Of a DNA stretch of 64,000 bases, positions 22,201 to 36,200 are shown in pieces. How positions within the stretch are numbered: the stretch's first letter is position 1; each line of letters starts with the position of its first letter. A program made the translations under genes and the position numbers. The stretch is from Vigna angularis (taxonomy: Eukaryota > Streptophyta > Magnoliopsida > Fabales > Fabaceae). The stretch covers positions 35,424,001 through 35,488,000 of the forward strand of contig NC_068975.1 in the NCBI RefSeq assembly GCF_016808095.1, given 5' to 3'. The notes below the pieces were generated by a model, which worked only from the letters and a program-made list of their open reading frames with translations, was not told where the DNA came from and did no database searches.

Positions 22201-22800
22201 AAAAAATGATTATATAAGTATAATGTGATTTTAACTTATTTTATTTCTAAATTTTGTTGTGTCAAATCATTTTTTAATATCTTTATACAACTTTTTGTCT
22301 CAAAGATAGAATCTCACAAAACCAACACTCAACCTTATATTTTAAATCCTAAAGTCATAAATTGATAAAAAAATATGTTTCTAAAATAAAAATATATCTT
22401 GTATTTTTATGATCTAGATTTATATTTAAAATTTAAATCTTAAATTTGATATCATACCAACATGTATTAATGGAAGATGTTATGAAACTCGTTTTAAACT
22501 TATAAACACGACTTACCTTACCTTCATATGTCCTCAAATGTCTTATGAATATTTTATTGAAATAACATAAATATTATGATTTATCCCTTTCTCAAGATAA
22601 ACCTTCAACATCGATAAAATAAAAGGAAAAATTGAAGGAATAATGTGGCCCAGATCATCACTGCATCCATAATCTCATTGTAATTAATATAAGTTTCTAT
22701 TTACTCTCTGCCACTAAATACTTTAAATCACTTTTGTGACACTTTCATATTATTATATTATTCTGCACGTTACCTTTTCCTCCGATTCGTCGTTCGGATA
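19285..22800. other. AT-rich intergenic sequence
   Basis: No gene recognised. The frame at 20773-20955 is a run of hydrophobic codons in AT-rich DNA. Possible promoter motifs for the next gene include GACGTGG at 21741 and TGAGTCA near 21755, about 1.2 kb upstream of its start. Confidence 0.55.
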
Positions 22801-22838
22801 GGATTGCCACGTTCATATGACACACCCTTCCTCTCTTC

Positions 22839-22848
22839 CTATATATAT
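22839..22848 (+). promoter_or_regulatory. TATA box of the TSJT1/AILP1-like gene
   Basis: CTATATATAT lies about 140 bases before the start codon at 22984 and is followed by a pyrimidine-rich leader. The CACGTT just upstream (near 22809) is an ACGT-type motif. A transcription start near 22875 is inferred. Confidence 0.65.
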
Positions 22849-22983
22849 CAAACCGTTATCCACTCTTTCTCCCACATCTCATTCTTCATCTCCTTCTATC
22901 ACCCATTCATACTTTTTCTTACATTCTGAAATCAAATCAAGAGCTCTGTCATTGTGTAAGTTATTTCACAGAGAAAGGTAAAG

Positions 22984-23936
22984 ATGTTGGGAATTTTCAA
23001 GGAGAAGTTGGTTAATGCACCGAAGGAGCTGAAGAGTCCAGCTTCTACGAGTGGGTGCAGTAAGCCTAAGCTAAGCAATGAAATCCTGAATGATTTCATG
23101 TCCTCCAATTCTTCCAATGCTTTTTCAATGTGCTTTGGAAATGATGCTTTGGTAGCCTATTCCCCTTCAAACAGCAACTCCACTCATCACAGATTCTTCA
23201 GTGGTTTGGATGACATATACTGCGTTTTCATGGGTGAGCTGCACAACCTTAGTAGGCTGAACAAGCAATATGGGCTATCAAAGGGAGCAAACGAGGCCAT
23301 GTTCATCATTCAAGCATATCGAACACTTCGAGACAGAGGTCCATACCCTGCTGATCAAGTCCTCAGTCAACTCGAAGGCAGTTTTGGATTTCTCATCTAT
23401 GACCACAAGAATGGAACTGTTTTTGTTGCATCTGTAAGTCTCTTTCCCTCATCTCTTCATAGTTTTCCAACATCACATCACTTTTTTGGACTTACCCACA
23501 TCTTCCATGTGTTTGAAATAGGGTTCCAATGGCCAGATTGGGCTCTACTGGGGTGTTGCAGCCGATGGTTCGATAGTGATTTCTGAAAATGTGGACCTTA
23601 TAAAAGCAGGCTGTGCTAAATCATTCGCACCATTTCCAACTGGTATGTAAATGTGATTTATCTTTATGTAACGAAGGATTCTGTAATGTCAGCAGCATCG
23701 ATTGATTCTAAGTAATAGAGTTATAACGCATAAGTGGGGTTGGAATTGCAGGGTGTATGTTTCACAGTGAACATGGTCTGATGAACTTTGAACATCCGAC
23801 GAGGAAGATGAAAGCAATGCCAAGAATTGACAGCGAGGGGGTTATGTGTGGGGCAAACTTCAATGTTGACTCTCAATCAAAGATCCAAACGATGCCGCGT
23901 GTTGGAAGTGAAGCTAACTGGGCTACTTGGGGATAA
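22984..23936 (+). CDS. Stem-specific TSJT1 / aluminium-induced protein-like (DUF3700)
   Basis: Three exons: 22984-23433, 23522-23642 and 23752-23936; 251 aa. Junctions are TCT|GTAAG, ATAG|GGT, ACTG|GTATG and GCAG|GGT, all in frame. The family has a class-II glutamine-amidotransferase-like (Ntn hydrolase) fold and is induced by auxin, wounding, sugar starvation or aluminium; the reaction is unknown. Diagnostic segments are the N-terminal MLGIFKEKLVNAPKELKSP, FSGLDDIYCVFMGELHNL, GQIGLYWGVAADGS and the C-terminal KIQTMPRVGSEANWATWG. The length matches the usual 250 aa. The first residues after Met are Leu-Gly rather than Cys, so a classical N-terminal catalytic Cys is absent, as is normal for this family. 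Confidence 0.93.
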
Positions 23937-24226
23937 TAAGAAACCAGGCAGCAGTGTTGAAGATGACTAAGGTTGTTTGTAATATGAATAACAGGAGATT
24001 TTAGTTTTTCAGTTTGAAATTATTAGGCGTGTATTTGCTTTCGTTGTATTCAGAAAATGAAGTGGAGCTTTAGAAACATAGTTTGAGTACAGGTGCACAT
24101 ATTTGCTCCCATGATTGTTCACAGTATGATTATGTTGTCCGTCAACATAAATTGCGGCAAATAGATCCTGAACTATAATCCTTTGCTTAGAATATTTTGC
24201 ATACAAATAGCACATATATGTGTGTA

Positions 24227-24232
24227 AATAAA
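24227..24232 (+). promoter_or_regulatory. Possible poly(A) signal of the TSJT1-like gene
   Basis: AATAAA lies 291 bases after the stop codon, close to several TGTGTAAA-type elements. Position fits; the cleavage site is not visible. Confidence 0.35.
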
Positions 24233-24299
24233 TTTACCGCTGGTTGCTTTTGTCCGACTTGGAAACGAGTGGTATAAAACGCAAAGAAAACCTCTGCTT

Positions 24300-27200
24300 T
24301 TAATGTTTTGGAAAATGTTTTATCTGTTTTTCGACACAAACACGAACTGAAAGTGCTATATTATGTGTGGTGAAATTCTGATATATATTTTTACTATTCA
24401 TCGGCATCGTGGGGTGGAATAAGTTTTATTTTAACAGCAATATATAACAATATCGATTATAAGAAGCACCAGCTTCATCAAATCCTGCCAACGTTTTGTT
24501 TGTTCCTTAGTAATAGAAGTGATATATTTCCAAGACGGCAAAAAATAGCGTGAAGAATGAGTTTAAAATCCCATTCACATGTACATGTTGGCCACACTTA
24601 TTTTTCTTGTGACACAAAGGGACAAAGAACAAAAGAAACAAAACTAAAATCATCTAAAAAAGGAAATGCATGTTACATCATAAAGGAAGCAATCTGTATA
24701 AAAATCGTTCTGACATTGACAACTTGATATGCTGATGTCCTTCGATTTTGAGAGGATAATCTTAAGAAAGTAATATAGTAGCTTCTTCCATTTTCGCCAT
24801 GGGATATATTTGTGTGCTCTTTGTTAGAGTTATTCTTATTGTTAAGATCTTTCCATGTGGCTTGATAACTTCTTTCCTTCTTGGATTTTCTGGGATTTCA
24901 TGTTCTTTGTAGATATTCTAATCTCTTGTAGTGGGGTTTTATTTACTTTGTTTTTAATTAACTTTATCAAACTTTGTGTATTCGTTATTCTTGTTTTAGT
25001 GGGGTATTTTCTTTCATTTTTAGCATCCTCTAGAACATATTATATGATCGTTATCATAATTTTTTGTAGGGGTTTTTAAACTCGGATGCAAAAGGCTTAC
25101 TTTATTCAAATTGATTTGTTTGTAGGGTTAAGGAGTTTGAATTTGTTGTCTAGTGTCTTGAGCATGTAATACTCGAAGAAGTTTCCCTAGTATAATTGTC
25201 CTTATGTTTCTTTCCACTATTGCTCTTACCTTTGGTTACCCACCCTTTGGTAGACTATCTAAAATCTTCATGTTGTGTTTGGCTTTGGAGTATTCTATTT
25301 CAAAGTTTTGAAGTATTTTGTTAACGGTCTGGAATCTACTAAACCTCTTATTTAGGGTCCCATTAACCTCTCAAGATACCTTGAAACCTGTTTATTTATT
25401 TGTAATTTACCAAAATTAGGTTTTTAACCATTACATTTTGTAGGTTGGACTGAGTAAGTATATTAAGCTGAGCATTGTTTTATAGGTCTAGTTAGAATTG
25501 GGTTGAATATGTTTATAAGTTTCATACTTGAAGTTAAGCACATTTACAATAACAAAACTATTGAATGTTTAACAATTTAACTATATCTTTTTTTAATGCT
25601 CACCATATAAATATTATTTTGTGAGTATTGTAATTAAGCATTTCTTCCTCCATGCTGTTAATTATATACTACTTTAATTCATGTTTTCAAAGTTGAACAA
25701 ATAATTCAAAAGCATAGAAAGATAATTTAAGGCTCAATAGTCTAATCGTTTGGATAACTGTGACCAAACTAATGAAATTAAATTTATATTTTTAATATTA
25801 TAGAATATTTTGAATAACAAGCTAAAATGAAGAGAAACAGAATCTCAAAACTTGTAAATATAAATGATTAAATTATGTTTTCTGAGATGAAAAGTAATAG
25901 TAATTAGAAAATAATATATATTTGTGGGAAATCTTTAAGAGTATACCTTCATCTTAAAAATGTTTCGGATTAAATAAAAAGGATTAGAAAAAAATACCAG
26001 GTCAGACCAATTTTCGAACAGCTTTGATCTCTCTATCAATTTTCACATATTCCCAAAGTTAACAGACCAATTGTTAGACCGGTTCCAGATTAAAGTGTAG
26101 ATTTGGTCCAAATTTTAATACGTATGTAATGCAAGCGTGTCTAAAACCAAATACAGAAGTCAACATAATGGTTCTGCTTTTGAAAGTTATTAATTTGTAA
26201 AATATATATGGTGGATACCATTATCAACTAAGACAGTGAATGACCCCAAATACAAACCATAAAACAGTACATAAAATTGATCTATAACTGCCATAAATAT
26301 AACCCTATATGACGTTGCCCCCACCCGCCCAAATTAAATAAATTATTTCATCAATTTACATATATAGTTGATTATTTAATGCTGTACAGTACCCACTCCA
26401 CTTACCACCTCCTGCTCCCCTTATGCACATATAAATACGAGCAGTCAATAATACTGATGTGGAAAGTCATGCAGAAGTTTCTCTGGGATTAGTCAGGGAC
26501 ATTCCTAATTACTTGTCCACCATCACCAACCTCTTATCTGAAAAGACTAGCATCTGCATGCAAGAAATTTATTCCCCAGGGTTACGAGAAAGTTCACATT
26601 CTGCATTGTCAGCTGAATAATTAAAAAAAAAAAAAACAGAATATTTATGCAAGTTTGATAACAGTATTTTGGAGAAATATTCTTAAAAACTCACTCAAGA
26701 AACTATCTAAAATAATTCAATAACCTGGAAAAAAGTTAAATCCAAATATGGACGAAAGGAAAACGAGTACAGTGAAAGGAAAACGAGTACAGTGAAAGGA
26801 AAAAAATTATGACCAGATGACTATCCAACTGACTGTAATGAGTAAATGGAATATCAATATGCATTGCATGATATTACTATATGCCGTGCACGACATGAGC
26901 ACTCAAGTCAATTTTAAGAGTTAATCCTGAAACATATATCTCTGGAAGGAGCAACAACAACTACGGGCATTACGAGGATAATACCTAATTTTGAAGGTGT
27001 GGCAAATCACATGACCATAATTCCAAAACAAATTGAGGTATAGGTGAATTACTTGATAATTCATGGAACTTTACAAAGTGATTAGTAGAATATTTACCCG
27101 AATCCAAGTTTGTTCGGTCACCTACCTGTAATGATAATAAAATGATAAAGAACCTGTCAGGTAATCTACATGTCTCCTCTCCTGTACAATTTCTTCCAGT
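24300..27200. other. Intergenic sequence between TSJT1-like and MED16
   Basis: No gene recognised. The hydrophobic frame at 24855-25079 resembles nothing I know. A 20-bp unit (GAAAGGAAAACGAGTACAGT) is tandemly repeated at about 26754-26800. The right end should contain the 3' UTR of MED16. Confidence 0.5.
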
Positions 27201-27296
27201 GTTTCATCTACCTCCAGTTTCTGCAGTTAGCAACAAATACGAGCAATTCTTCCCTGACCTAGAGAAACTCACGTAACAATTTTGTCTTGAAACCAG

Positions 27297-30200
27297 CTAT
27301 ACAACACGAACCCATGTTCCACCACACATTGGACAGCCATGAGCCCAGCGGCTGATCCACCAAATATCCTTGTCATTTTGACTAGGAAGATTGGTGGAGG
27401 CTGGTGAGGAAAAAGCACAAGTCTGCCGCAGACATCTTATACACTGTACCAAACAGAAGTAAAAAAGAGATGAGAAAATTAAATAGTACCTGCATGCAAG
27501 CGGATAATGAAATTAGTTCGGAGACGGCAAGATAAATAAAGTGTCTTTTACTAATTTATATGCAGCATTGGAAGAATGGCTCTGTTTGCAAATTTGGTCC
27601 ATGTTATCCAAATAACAAATCTGAGATCTCCAAAATTTTCAATCACTTGACATTTACATGATTGACGATTAGCAATTTTTCTTATATCCATCAAGAGAAA
27701 ACCGGGCATTGACACCATTAAAGATTAAAAAGAAAAACGCTTGAACTGTACTCAATACGAGCATTTAATTGTTTATAAAACTTTATGTGCACACATGGAC
27801 AGAAAACAACACAAAATGCCTAACGAAAGTGTTTTCATACCTTATACCAGATTCCTTCAAGGCCAGTTTTCCACAATGCAGTAACAACATCTCTTCGAGA
27901 TCCCATTATACCCAGGTATGCTCCCAGGCCAACGGAAGTGTTCAACCCAAAAGCTGCATCTCGTTCAGACATCCTGCGTTTCCTTGGCAATAAGCCATCG
28001 GCTCCATCGTAGACATCACAAGTTTCCAATGAGCTGAAATCAAGATTAACAAGTTTTGGTGCTTCATTTGTAGAATCCAAATCATCTGAATCAGACCAAG
28101 GTCCACCAAACATATTCCGCCTATGCCACTCTTCGGCTGGAGGATGGAGTTCTAGCTCACGTAGTAGAAGACCGGCAGCATCAGCACCTCTAGGACGGGG
28201 CATGTTCTGCAAAGCCACATTTTCTTTAGTTTTTGAGGGTAGGTGTCATTCACAGGAAAGTCAGTCATCAAATCCAAGTAAAGAAACTCATTTTAAGGCA
28301 TCCAAAAAGAACAAAAATATGTATTTCTATCAAAAGGACATCATTTAATCAGTAGATTTTCCTATGTATTCTCACAGGGTGCTCCATCACGAAATCATAA
28401 ACAATATCTTCTATAAAAAGCATTACTACTAAAGAAAACCAACAGAGCCCTTTGTTGTTCTACTTTACTAATGTCTATCACTATTACATCACTATTAAAT
28501 GGCATCATAAACTTGAGGTAATTAATGTATCATCTTGAAAATGCTAATTATAAATCCCAAAAATACTGACTTTGAACTGGGAAAATAGAAAGTAACCTGC
28601 ATATGGGGGCCAAGGGATGCTTCCACTACCTCGGGCAGTACAGTGTAGTTTCCATCAATATAATGCAGCCGAACCTGAATGTTATTACTCCCCACTTGAG
28701 AAACTGGAAGTGGGTGTTGCAAGCCAGCAGTTCGGCGACAGAGATCCATAAGTACTAGAAAAAGAACCTTGACCTGAATTACCAGTGTAGTAAGCCATAA
28801 GTTAAATGAAATAGTTAGTCTCTGTAAGTTCAAGAGAGAATTATGATGACTTTTGAAACGCATTTATCTCAGATTCAGTCATAAATCACTGAAACAAGAG
28901 CTTTCAGACCTCTTCAAATGTATATCCCTGGCCAGCATTTCCAGTACCAATTCTTGAACGCCCTGGAGACGGTTCTTCACCTCCTTTTGGTGCAGTCACA
29001 AGCTGATTAACTCGACCAGCCTGACCATCATCTGGCCTAACCAACGTTGACCCTGGTTTTACAGGTTCCTCTACCTTTGCAGGAGCAGAACCATTGGGTT
29101 GAGGCTTTTGTGTATTTGTGTCTGTAGTTCTCTGTACATACCGTGATAGTTGTGTCCGTCGAAAGAAAAAACAGAAGAGCAACAGTTGGCATAATCTATG
29201 GAGGAAATGACAGTCCCCAATGAGTCGAACCGCAGGTGTTCCCGGAAAAGTTCCTGTATTAATGCTAATGGGCATAAAGGAAGAATGACCACTGATAGGG
29301 GGATTAGGAGCTGGGTTGGATACTCCTTCAGTTGTGCTACTAATCTTGGCAATGGCCCCTTGTACCCAAGCTTGCATCTGTGTGCTTCCACTAGAACTGG
29401 TTGTCCCATTTTGACCCCCTGGACATCGATGTTTTTGCTTTAGTTGGTACTTAATATTGAAATGTAGTTTAGAGGAGAATGCTTTTCTTATTCATTGATT
29501 TAGAGAGAAAATCAAAGCTCAATCAAATCTGATTTTAATCTTCTCAAAGTTCTAGAAAACTATTAAAAACTGAAAGGAAAAAAATGTAACTATCAACGTG
29601 TAATATAAAGAATAAAGGTATTGATGATTAAAGACAAACAAAGGTATTCAAGGAAGGACCAACTCAGTTTTTGAGACAACAAAAAACAAAGACCACCAAA
29701 TCTATGCTTCAGTATTAGCTCCCGAAAGACAAGACTTTAGAACTGGTCTATATGAAATAAAATTTAATATAAAAGAAACTACTCAAACAATGAATACAAT
29801 TTCATATCATTGCACACTTACCCTGACTCGTTGCAGGAGTTGCAGAACTTTGAGTAGGACTAGCGACCACATTTCTGTTGTTTCCAGTCCCTGCAGTCAC
29901 AGCATGGCTTGCCAGTGTACGACAGAAACTAGCATAACGCCGCAACCGTGTGATAAAGTGTGAAGCTAGATCAAGAACTGAATCAACATAAGCCTGCGTA
30001 ATATTGAAACAATCATGAGATGTATATGCAATGTTAAGCAAATTAAAGAAATGTCACCTATGGGAAAAAGAGAGAGAAACAAAGGGTTTAATACTATTAC
30101 ATGTTTGATAGGTTGGTAGGAACAGTTAATTACGTGAAAAAATTTCAGTTCTTTTACACTAGTGAATATAAATAAAATGTATGCTAAGTCCTAAAAGAAC

Positions 30201-33200
30201 AGAGTATGCAGACTGAACCATGCAGCAGTATATCATTGCTACAACAGAAAGTTGTGACTTAATTTTCTCATTAAACAAAATATGAAGAACATGATTTACA
30301 ACAGTTAACCAAACAAACCTGAACACATGGAACTAGTGCAGGTTCAACGGCCACTGCTTCTGGGTCAATGCTAGATAATGTCTCACTTGATAATTGCCAT
30401 GGATCGGGCACTAAAGCTGATGGATTTATCAAAGCAGACTCAATTCCCTTCCCAAGCATATCCAATAACAACCTAGCTTGCATATCCAGAACCATTGCCC
30501 TGACCTCTTGAGCATTTGCCCCTTCAAGCAGCCTACACTTTATTCTGTCCAGATTCTGCAATAATAGAAATCCACATTATTTTTAGCCCAAAAGTAGCAA
30601 CACTGCCATTTCCACATGCCAAAACACTACAAAAACAGGAGAAACTGTAGGTTAAATTATAATAACACATGTCCCATCTGAAAGACACAGAACGGGGATA
30701 GAGAAAGTTTAGTTCAAGTGGATCTCAGAAGGAACTCAAACGTTTTAAAAATCAAATTCAGACTACACTAGAATAAATTGAAGCAATCCAATCGCTAAAA
30801 GTAATTAAAAAGGAACAATTTTATATCATTAAGAACCCCCAGGGGAGAGACATCTATATGCCAGTTGGAAACACAGTAAAACAAGGATGGTAAACCAATA
30901 TGGATGACAGTATCTCATCAGGTGAAAATGAACCTCACGTTGAGTTAGCAGAAAGTCCCATAAGGAAGCCAATATTTAAAGTATTATAAGATAAAAATAG
31001 CCTCAAATGAACTGTGTTATGAGCAATGCAACATAATTAACAACTTTATTATCTACAAGTTCTTCAATTAGAACAAATACTATAAGTTGTGCCTATGTCT
31101 TGTAAGATAGGGATAAACTTGCTACTAACAAATATCTACTGCAAGGTCCATTATCCAGGTAATATTATATCCCTAAAACACTATGGAATAACAGAAAATT
31201 AATAACACAACCTAGATATAACAATAAAGAAGATTTCCATCCCCAAAACAAAAAAAAACAAATGAAGAGAACTAAGAAAGTTAATGGTGATAGTTCACAG
31301 AAATATACAGGACAATACTGTTGTCTATGCTGAGCAGAAGGAAGAGAATGGAAATCTGCATCCAAGACTGCGATAACACTGTTAAGTGAAACTGAAACAG
31401 AAAAAGAAAAAACACAAAAACTCATTAGTATAGCATATCAATGGTACATTGTGAAGATGCTTCATAATAGACTGCTAATATGAAATAAAGCAAATTGTAT
31501 TATTCCTTCTCTAGGATTTTCCTGCCACTAGCTTCAACAGGACTAAATAATTTGCTCCTCCTTACCAATACCATCCTCAGCAGCACTCTGTGTACAGCCC
31601 ACAGCATCCCACCAATCAACTCCAACCAAAAGGCTCCACCAAAACCTGCTTTTCCCAACAGATTCCAGTTAGCAACAAAATAAACCATTGAAAAGGGATA
31701 TAAATCACAACCTCCACTATGTTTATGTAAAAATTGAGAAAGCCTTACACTTAGAAGGGCTTTAAGAAATCACCTTTCAGCAATTGCACGCTCCCAGTAT
31801 GACGAGTTGGTCTTTACTTGACTAATTGGAATAGCAGGAGGGAGAACCCGGATTATTTTCAAAATCGTCTGATCCTTGCTTGTGTCATGCCAAACAGAAG
31901 CAGAACAACAGCTTGTTGAAGAAAAAGCAGGAGCTGCAATTGCAGATCCGACACCAATCTGATAGTTGTCTATTGGAGTAAAATTTGGACCAGAAAAGAT
32001 GTGGACTCCACCCCGAAGAAAAGCAATGCCAATTTCACCACCGTGAGCAGAGTATACAATTCGTGCAAGTGTCCTAACATCACTTGGAAGATCAAAAGGA
32101 TCGAAATAGACTCTTTTTGATTTATCAAAACCAAACTCTGCTACCTTTTGTACATCTGTGTTCATTCCACCTGCAGAAGCTTGATGATTCTTGAAATCAT
32201 TTGTCGGTGGAATGCTCAGGTCCACTTTGGTCTGCCAAACAGTTTGCATAGGAGGCTGTCCACCCATACTGGAAGTGGGATTCCCAAATATAGGATGGAG
32301 TACAACATGCTGTAAAGATGATTCCCAGCGTTGAACTCTCCACCCTGTGATTGATGGACCTTCATCTGGATCATAAGGGGACATGTACTGTCCTATAAAT
32401 GTAAAATATTACACTGATAAATAAAAGATCAATTTCCAAGCTCAATGGTCAATGCACAAGACACTATGGCATAAATTCTGCCAAATGAAAAATCACATGT
32501 AGCATTGTCACAAACTCTAGAGATGTAAAGATAAATAAAATATACAGGTCCTTCCAGTATTTTACTGTGGGTGCGAAAGCTGATGGTATCTCATAGTGCA
32601 TAACAAATATGAAGTGCGAAAGAAAGATCAAGAATCAGTTCCGTACCCTCAGCTATCACAACAGCTATCACAGAACCACCACAAGTTGGATCAAAGGCTA
32701 CTGCTGTTACACCAGAGCCCCATGTAGTGGTTGCTGCAGATTGAGCTGCAGCTTCAGGACTCACATATGCCGAAAAATTTGAAACTGGTGAACAGTGAAG
32801 TTGTATAGAACCACCATGGTTTTGGTTTGTCTGGATTTTCCCTTGTTTTTCTTCAGATAATAGATAATCTTGCCAACTAAATAAATATGCCGCTAAAGGT
32901 GCAAAACCAATCCAATTGGGCGAGCTAATTGGAGGTGGGACACCGTTATTGGTACTTGTTCTTGGAATTACTTGGAAACCACTACCAGGCCCAGGCATAA
33001 CCTCCCAAACAACAATGGTGGATGGATTAACAATTGGCACACCTGCCACATGCATGGCACCACTCTCTGTAATGATAGCATCACCAGCCATAATGCCACT
33101 GGGGCCACAACCCAATGGTCCTTTACTAGTGCAAAACCATTTGGGTGGTGTTGCATTCGAAGAAGGCCACTGGGACCAATGAAGTTGAACAGTGCCTGAT

Positions 33201-36200
33201 GAGAACACAGAACATACACAAAGAAAATTGGGCCATCTAGCTGAAAAGACAACTCCATGTGTCAGACAGAATAGAAAACAGTAATTTTAATATCCATATT
33301 GCACTGTAATTAGAAAAAAAATTAACATGTAAAATGAATTATTAAAAATCTAAAATACGCATCAAATAAAGAGAGAATAAACAGTTTTAATTTCAGGTAT
33401 TGCCATGGTTGTCAACACTACCTCTGTCAACACACAAATTATGTCGGTGTAATTGTGTTAGTATAACACAAACATGCACAGATACAGGACATGGTACACA
33501 TATTGACTCAAATCTGGCAAGTGTCTCCCTGTTATTACAAATATCATCATGACATAGTATCTAAAACAGCATAGTTCTGTTGAGGAATGAGGGCTTCATA
33601 TGCATCAGCCAGTTACTATTATATACATATTGGACTGTAATTAGAAAAAACAAATGAACATGTAAAATAAATTATTAAAAAACTGAAAGAAGCAACCAAC
33701 TAAAGAGAGATACAGTTCTAATTTCAGGCATTGCCATGACTGTCACCATTACCACTGTCAACATACAAATTAGGTTGATATAATTTTGTTAGTGTAAGAC
33801 TAACATGCACAGATACAGGACATTACACATGCATGGACTCAAATCTGGCCAGTTTCTCCCTGTTATTACAAATGTCATCTTGACATGGTGTCTGATAAGC
33901 ATAGTTCTCTTGAGGAATCTGAGCTTGAAAAGCATCAGGCAGTCACTAAGATGATTAAGTATTATAACTAAAAGAGAGACTGAATCATTAGTGGAATGAA
34001 GATGATGTACGGTACTTCACTTCAAATCACTTGTCTTTATGAAGATACTTTATATTGACTAAATCAGAACACAAAACGGAAAATTGTTACAACCAATTGG
34101 AAATTAATTAGAAGAGAAATTAATAGGCCTGTGACCTCCAGTGAAATAGAATCATTCGCTATGATCAACTAAGTGACAGAGTATCCATATGACACTCAGA
34201 CCCTAATCCCGACATACAACACACAAGTCCCCCCTCTTCCACAATCTAATCTGCAAGAAAAGTATCTGGCAAAATTGCATCATGGAAGATACAATTTTAG
34301 CTTGTGCCTTTCTAGATACTTCAGTGAAAAAAACAAAAGAATAAACAAATATTACAACAACTGAAACAAAACAATGCCAACAGTAGTATTTCTTTTTATC
34401 TTACTGCGAACAATTTTACTGGAAAAAACAAATCATAATAGCAAATTCAAATAAAACTGACCTGACGTTTGACATTGTTGTGAAAGAAACTTTTCTTCAA
34501 ATGTTGACCTTGAATTGGCAGGAGCACTTTGTTTAGATGAAAACCACCTATACTGATTTTTTAAAACAAACAATTAATTTGGATTAAAAAGAAACAGACT
34601 TACTAGATTGAATTACACAAGGTCCATGTGAGTGCACGCAAGCATGCTACAGTATAAGTTGTAACTCAGAAAATGCAAAGACATTGTGATTAAAGGAGAA
34701 TTATGATTTTTCACTAACCTTAGAAAACCTTTCTTTTGTTCATATTTTGGTAACTATTAAAAGTTCCTGCTTATTGTGGGATTTTTGAGGCAGAAAATGA
34801 ATTACTCATTTAGCTTAAAAATTGTCCCTCTAAACTAAGTTTTTTCTCTAGAAAAAAATCACCTTCTCTACAAATTTTTTAGAGACAAATGTTAAAAAAT
34901 AGAGTATGTTTTTAAAGGGGTTTCTAGAGAAGATTATTTAAGGGCAAAATTGGACAAATAAAATTATTATAACAATTCCTCAAAAATGATGTGCTAAAAT
35001 TTTAAACATCACACGGAAGAGAAATTATCTGGCATACCAGGGACACTCCCGAGAGCCACTTTGTAACAACTGCAATGTCTTGTCGCCATTCATGCTCTCG
35101 CAGCCAGCAGCCGGTATCGAGTACATGATTAGCTGGCCCCTGAATGGACATGAAATCCGTAACAGATAAATAAGAAAATCATATATGAATAGCGGAGAAG
35201 CCAGAGATAGTTAAAGTTTGGACAAAAGATCAATCCACAGGAATACACAAGGGCCACGTACATAACCTCCCTGTGGAACTAGGGTATAGTATATAGCCAT
35301 ACTTCCCATTCTGTGATCTAGAAAAACCATCTCAATTATACAAAAAGCTATAGAGTTTTGGGTAAGTTTATTAACATGTTTTCTTAGACAAACAACAATG
35401 TTCATATATAAATTTATGGCAACGTAAAAATCTATGGCAGAGCACTTCCAATTATACTGCACAACTATGATATGCTATAACTCTCACTTACTTGTGATGG
35501 TTGAGTCCAAATAGTTACCCTTCCATGGAAATTTGCGATCAATAATGCACGGGGACAACAGGTGGGGGACCATTCAATGAACTGGACAGAATCACGAGGA
35601 GAATCTGCAAAGGCATACAGTTCAACTGGTCAAATTTTGAAACTTATGAATACACACAAACACTCCTACATATATAGTAAACCAACTCAGTTCAGGAACA
35701 AAAAGCCAGAAAAATAAAACAAAGACGAGAAAGAACATCAAAATGTTATTTCCCGTGTTACAAACATGCCTTCTAGAAATTTACAAATGATCTGTCTACT
35801 GTTACAGAGGACTTCAATTTCCTACATTTTCTAAATTTTATTATTTAGATTCAATTTGACTACTTTTTCGTCATACCAATATTACAAATGAAATGCAACT
35901 TACAAAACAATATTCTGTGTAAAGTGATTACAATAATAATGATGTAAAATGATTACAATAATAATAATGATAGTGATGACAATTTTTAAAATATTGCCAT
36001 CATGAAAATCCTTCAGACTTTTCTGTTGAAATTGATTATATTGCCCCACTGATTGCAAAACACCACCATATAGAGAGGACAGATATTTCAATAACATCAT
36101 AAATCTGAGGGTTAAAGGCCACCCAGATAAATCTTTTAATTTTCAAAACCAAAAGTTCCGAAAATTAAAAGATTGTCTTTTCTTTCACCTTCCTGCATTA

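Noticed and set aside
24855..25079. Hydrophobic 74-codon frame that could be read as a membrane protein
   Set aside because: T-rich DNA gives hydrophobic codons by chance; no start context, relatives or promoter are seen.
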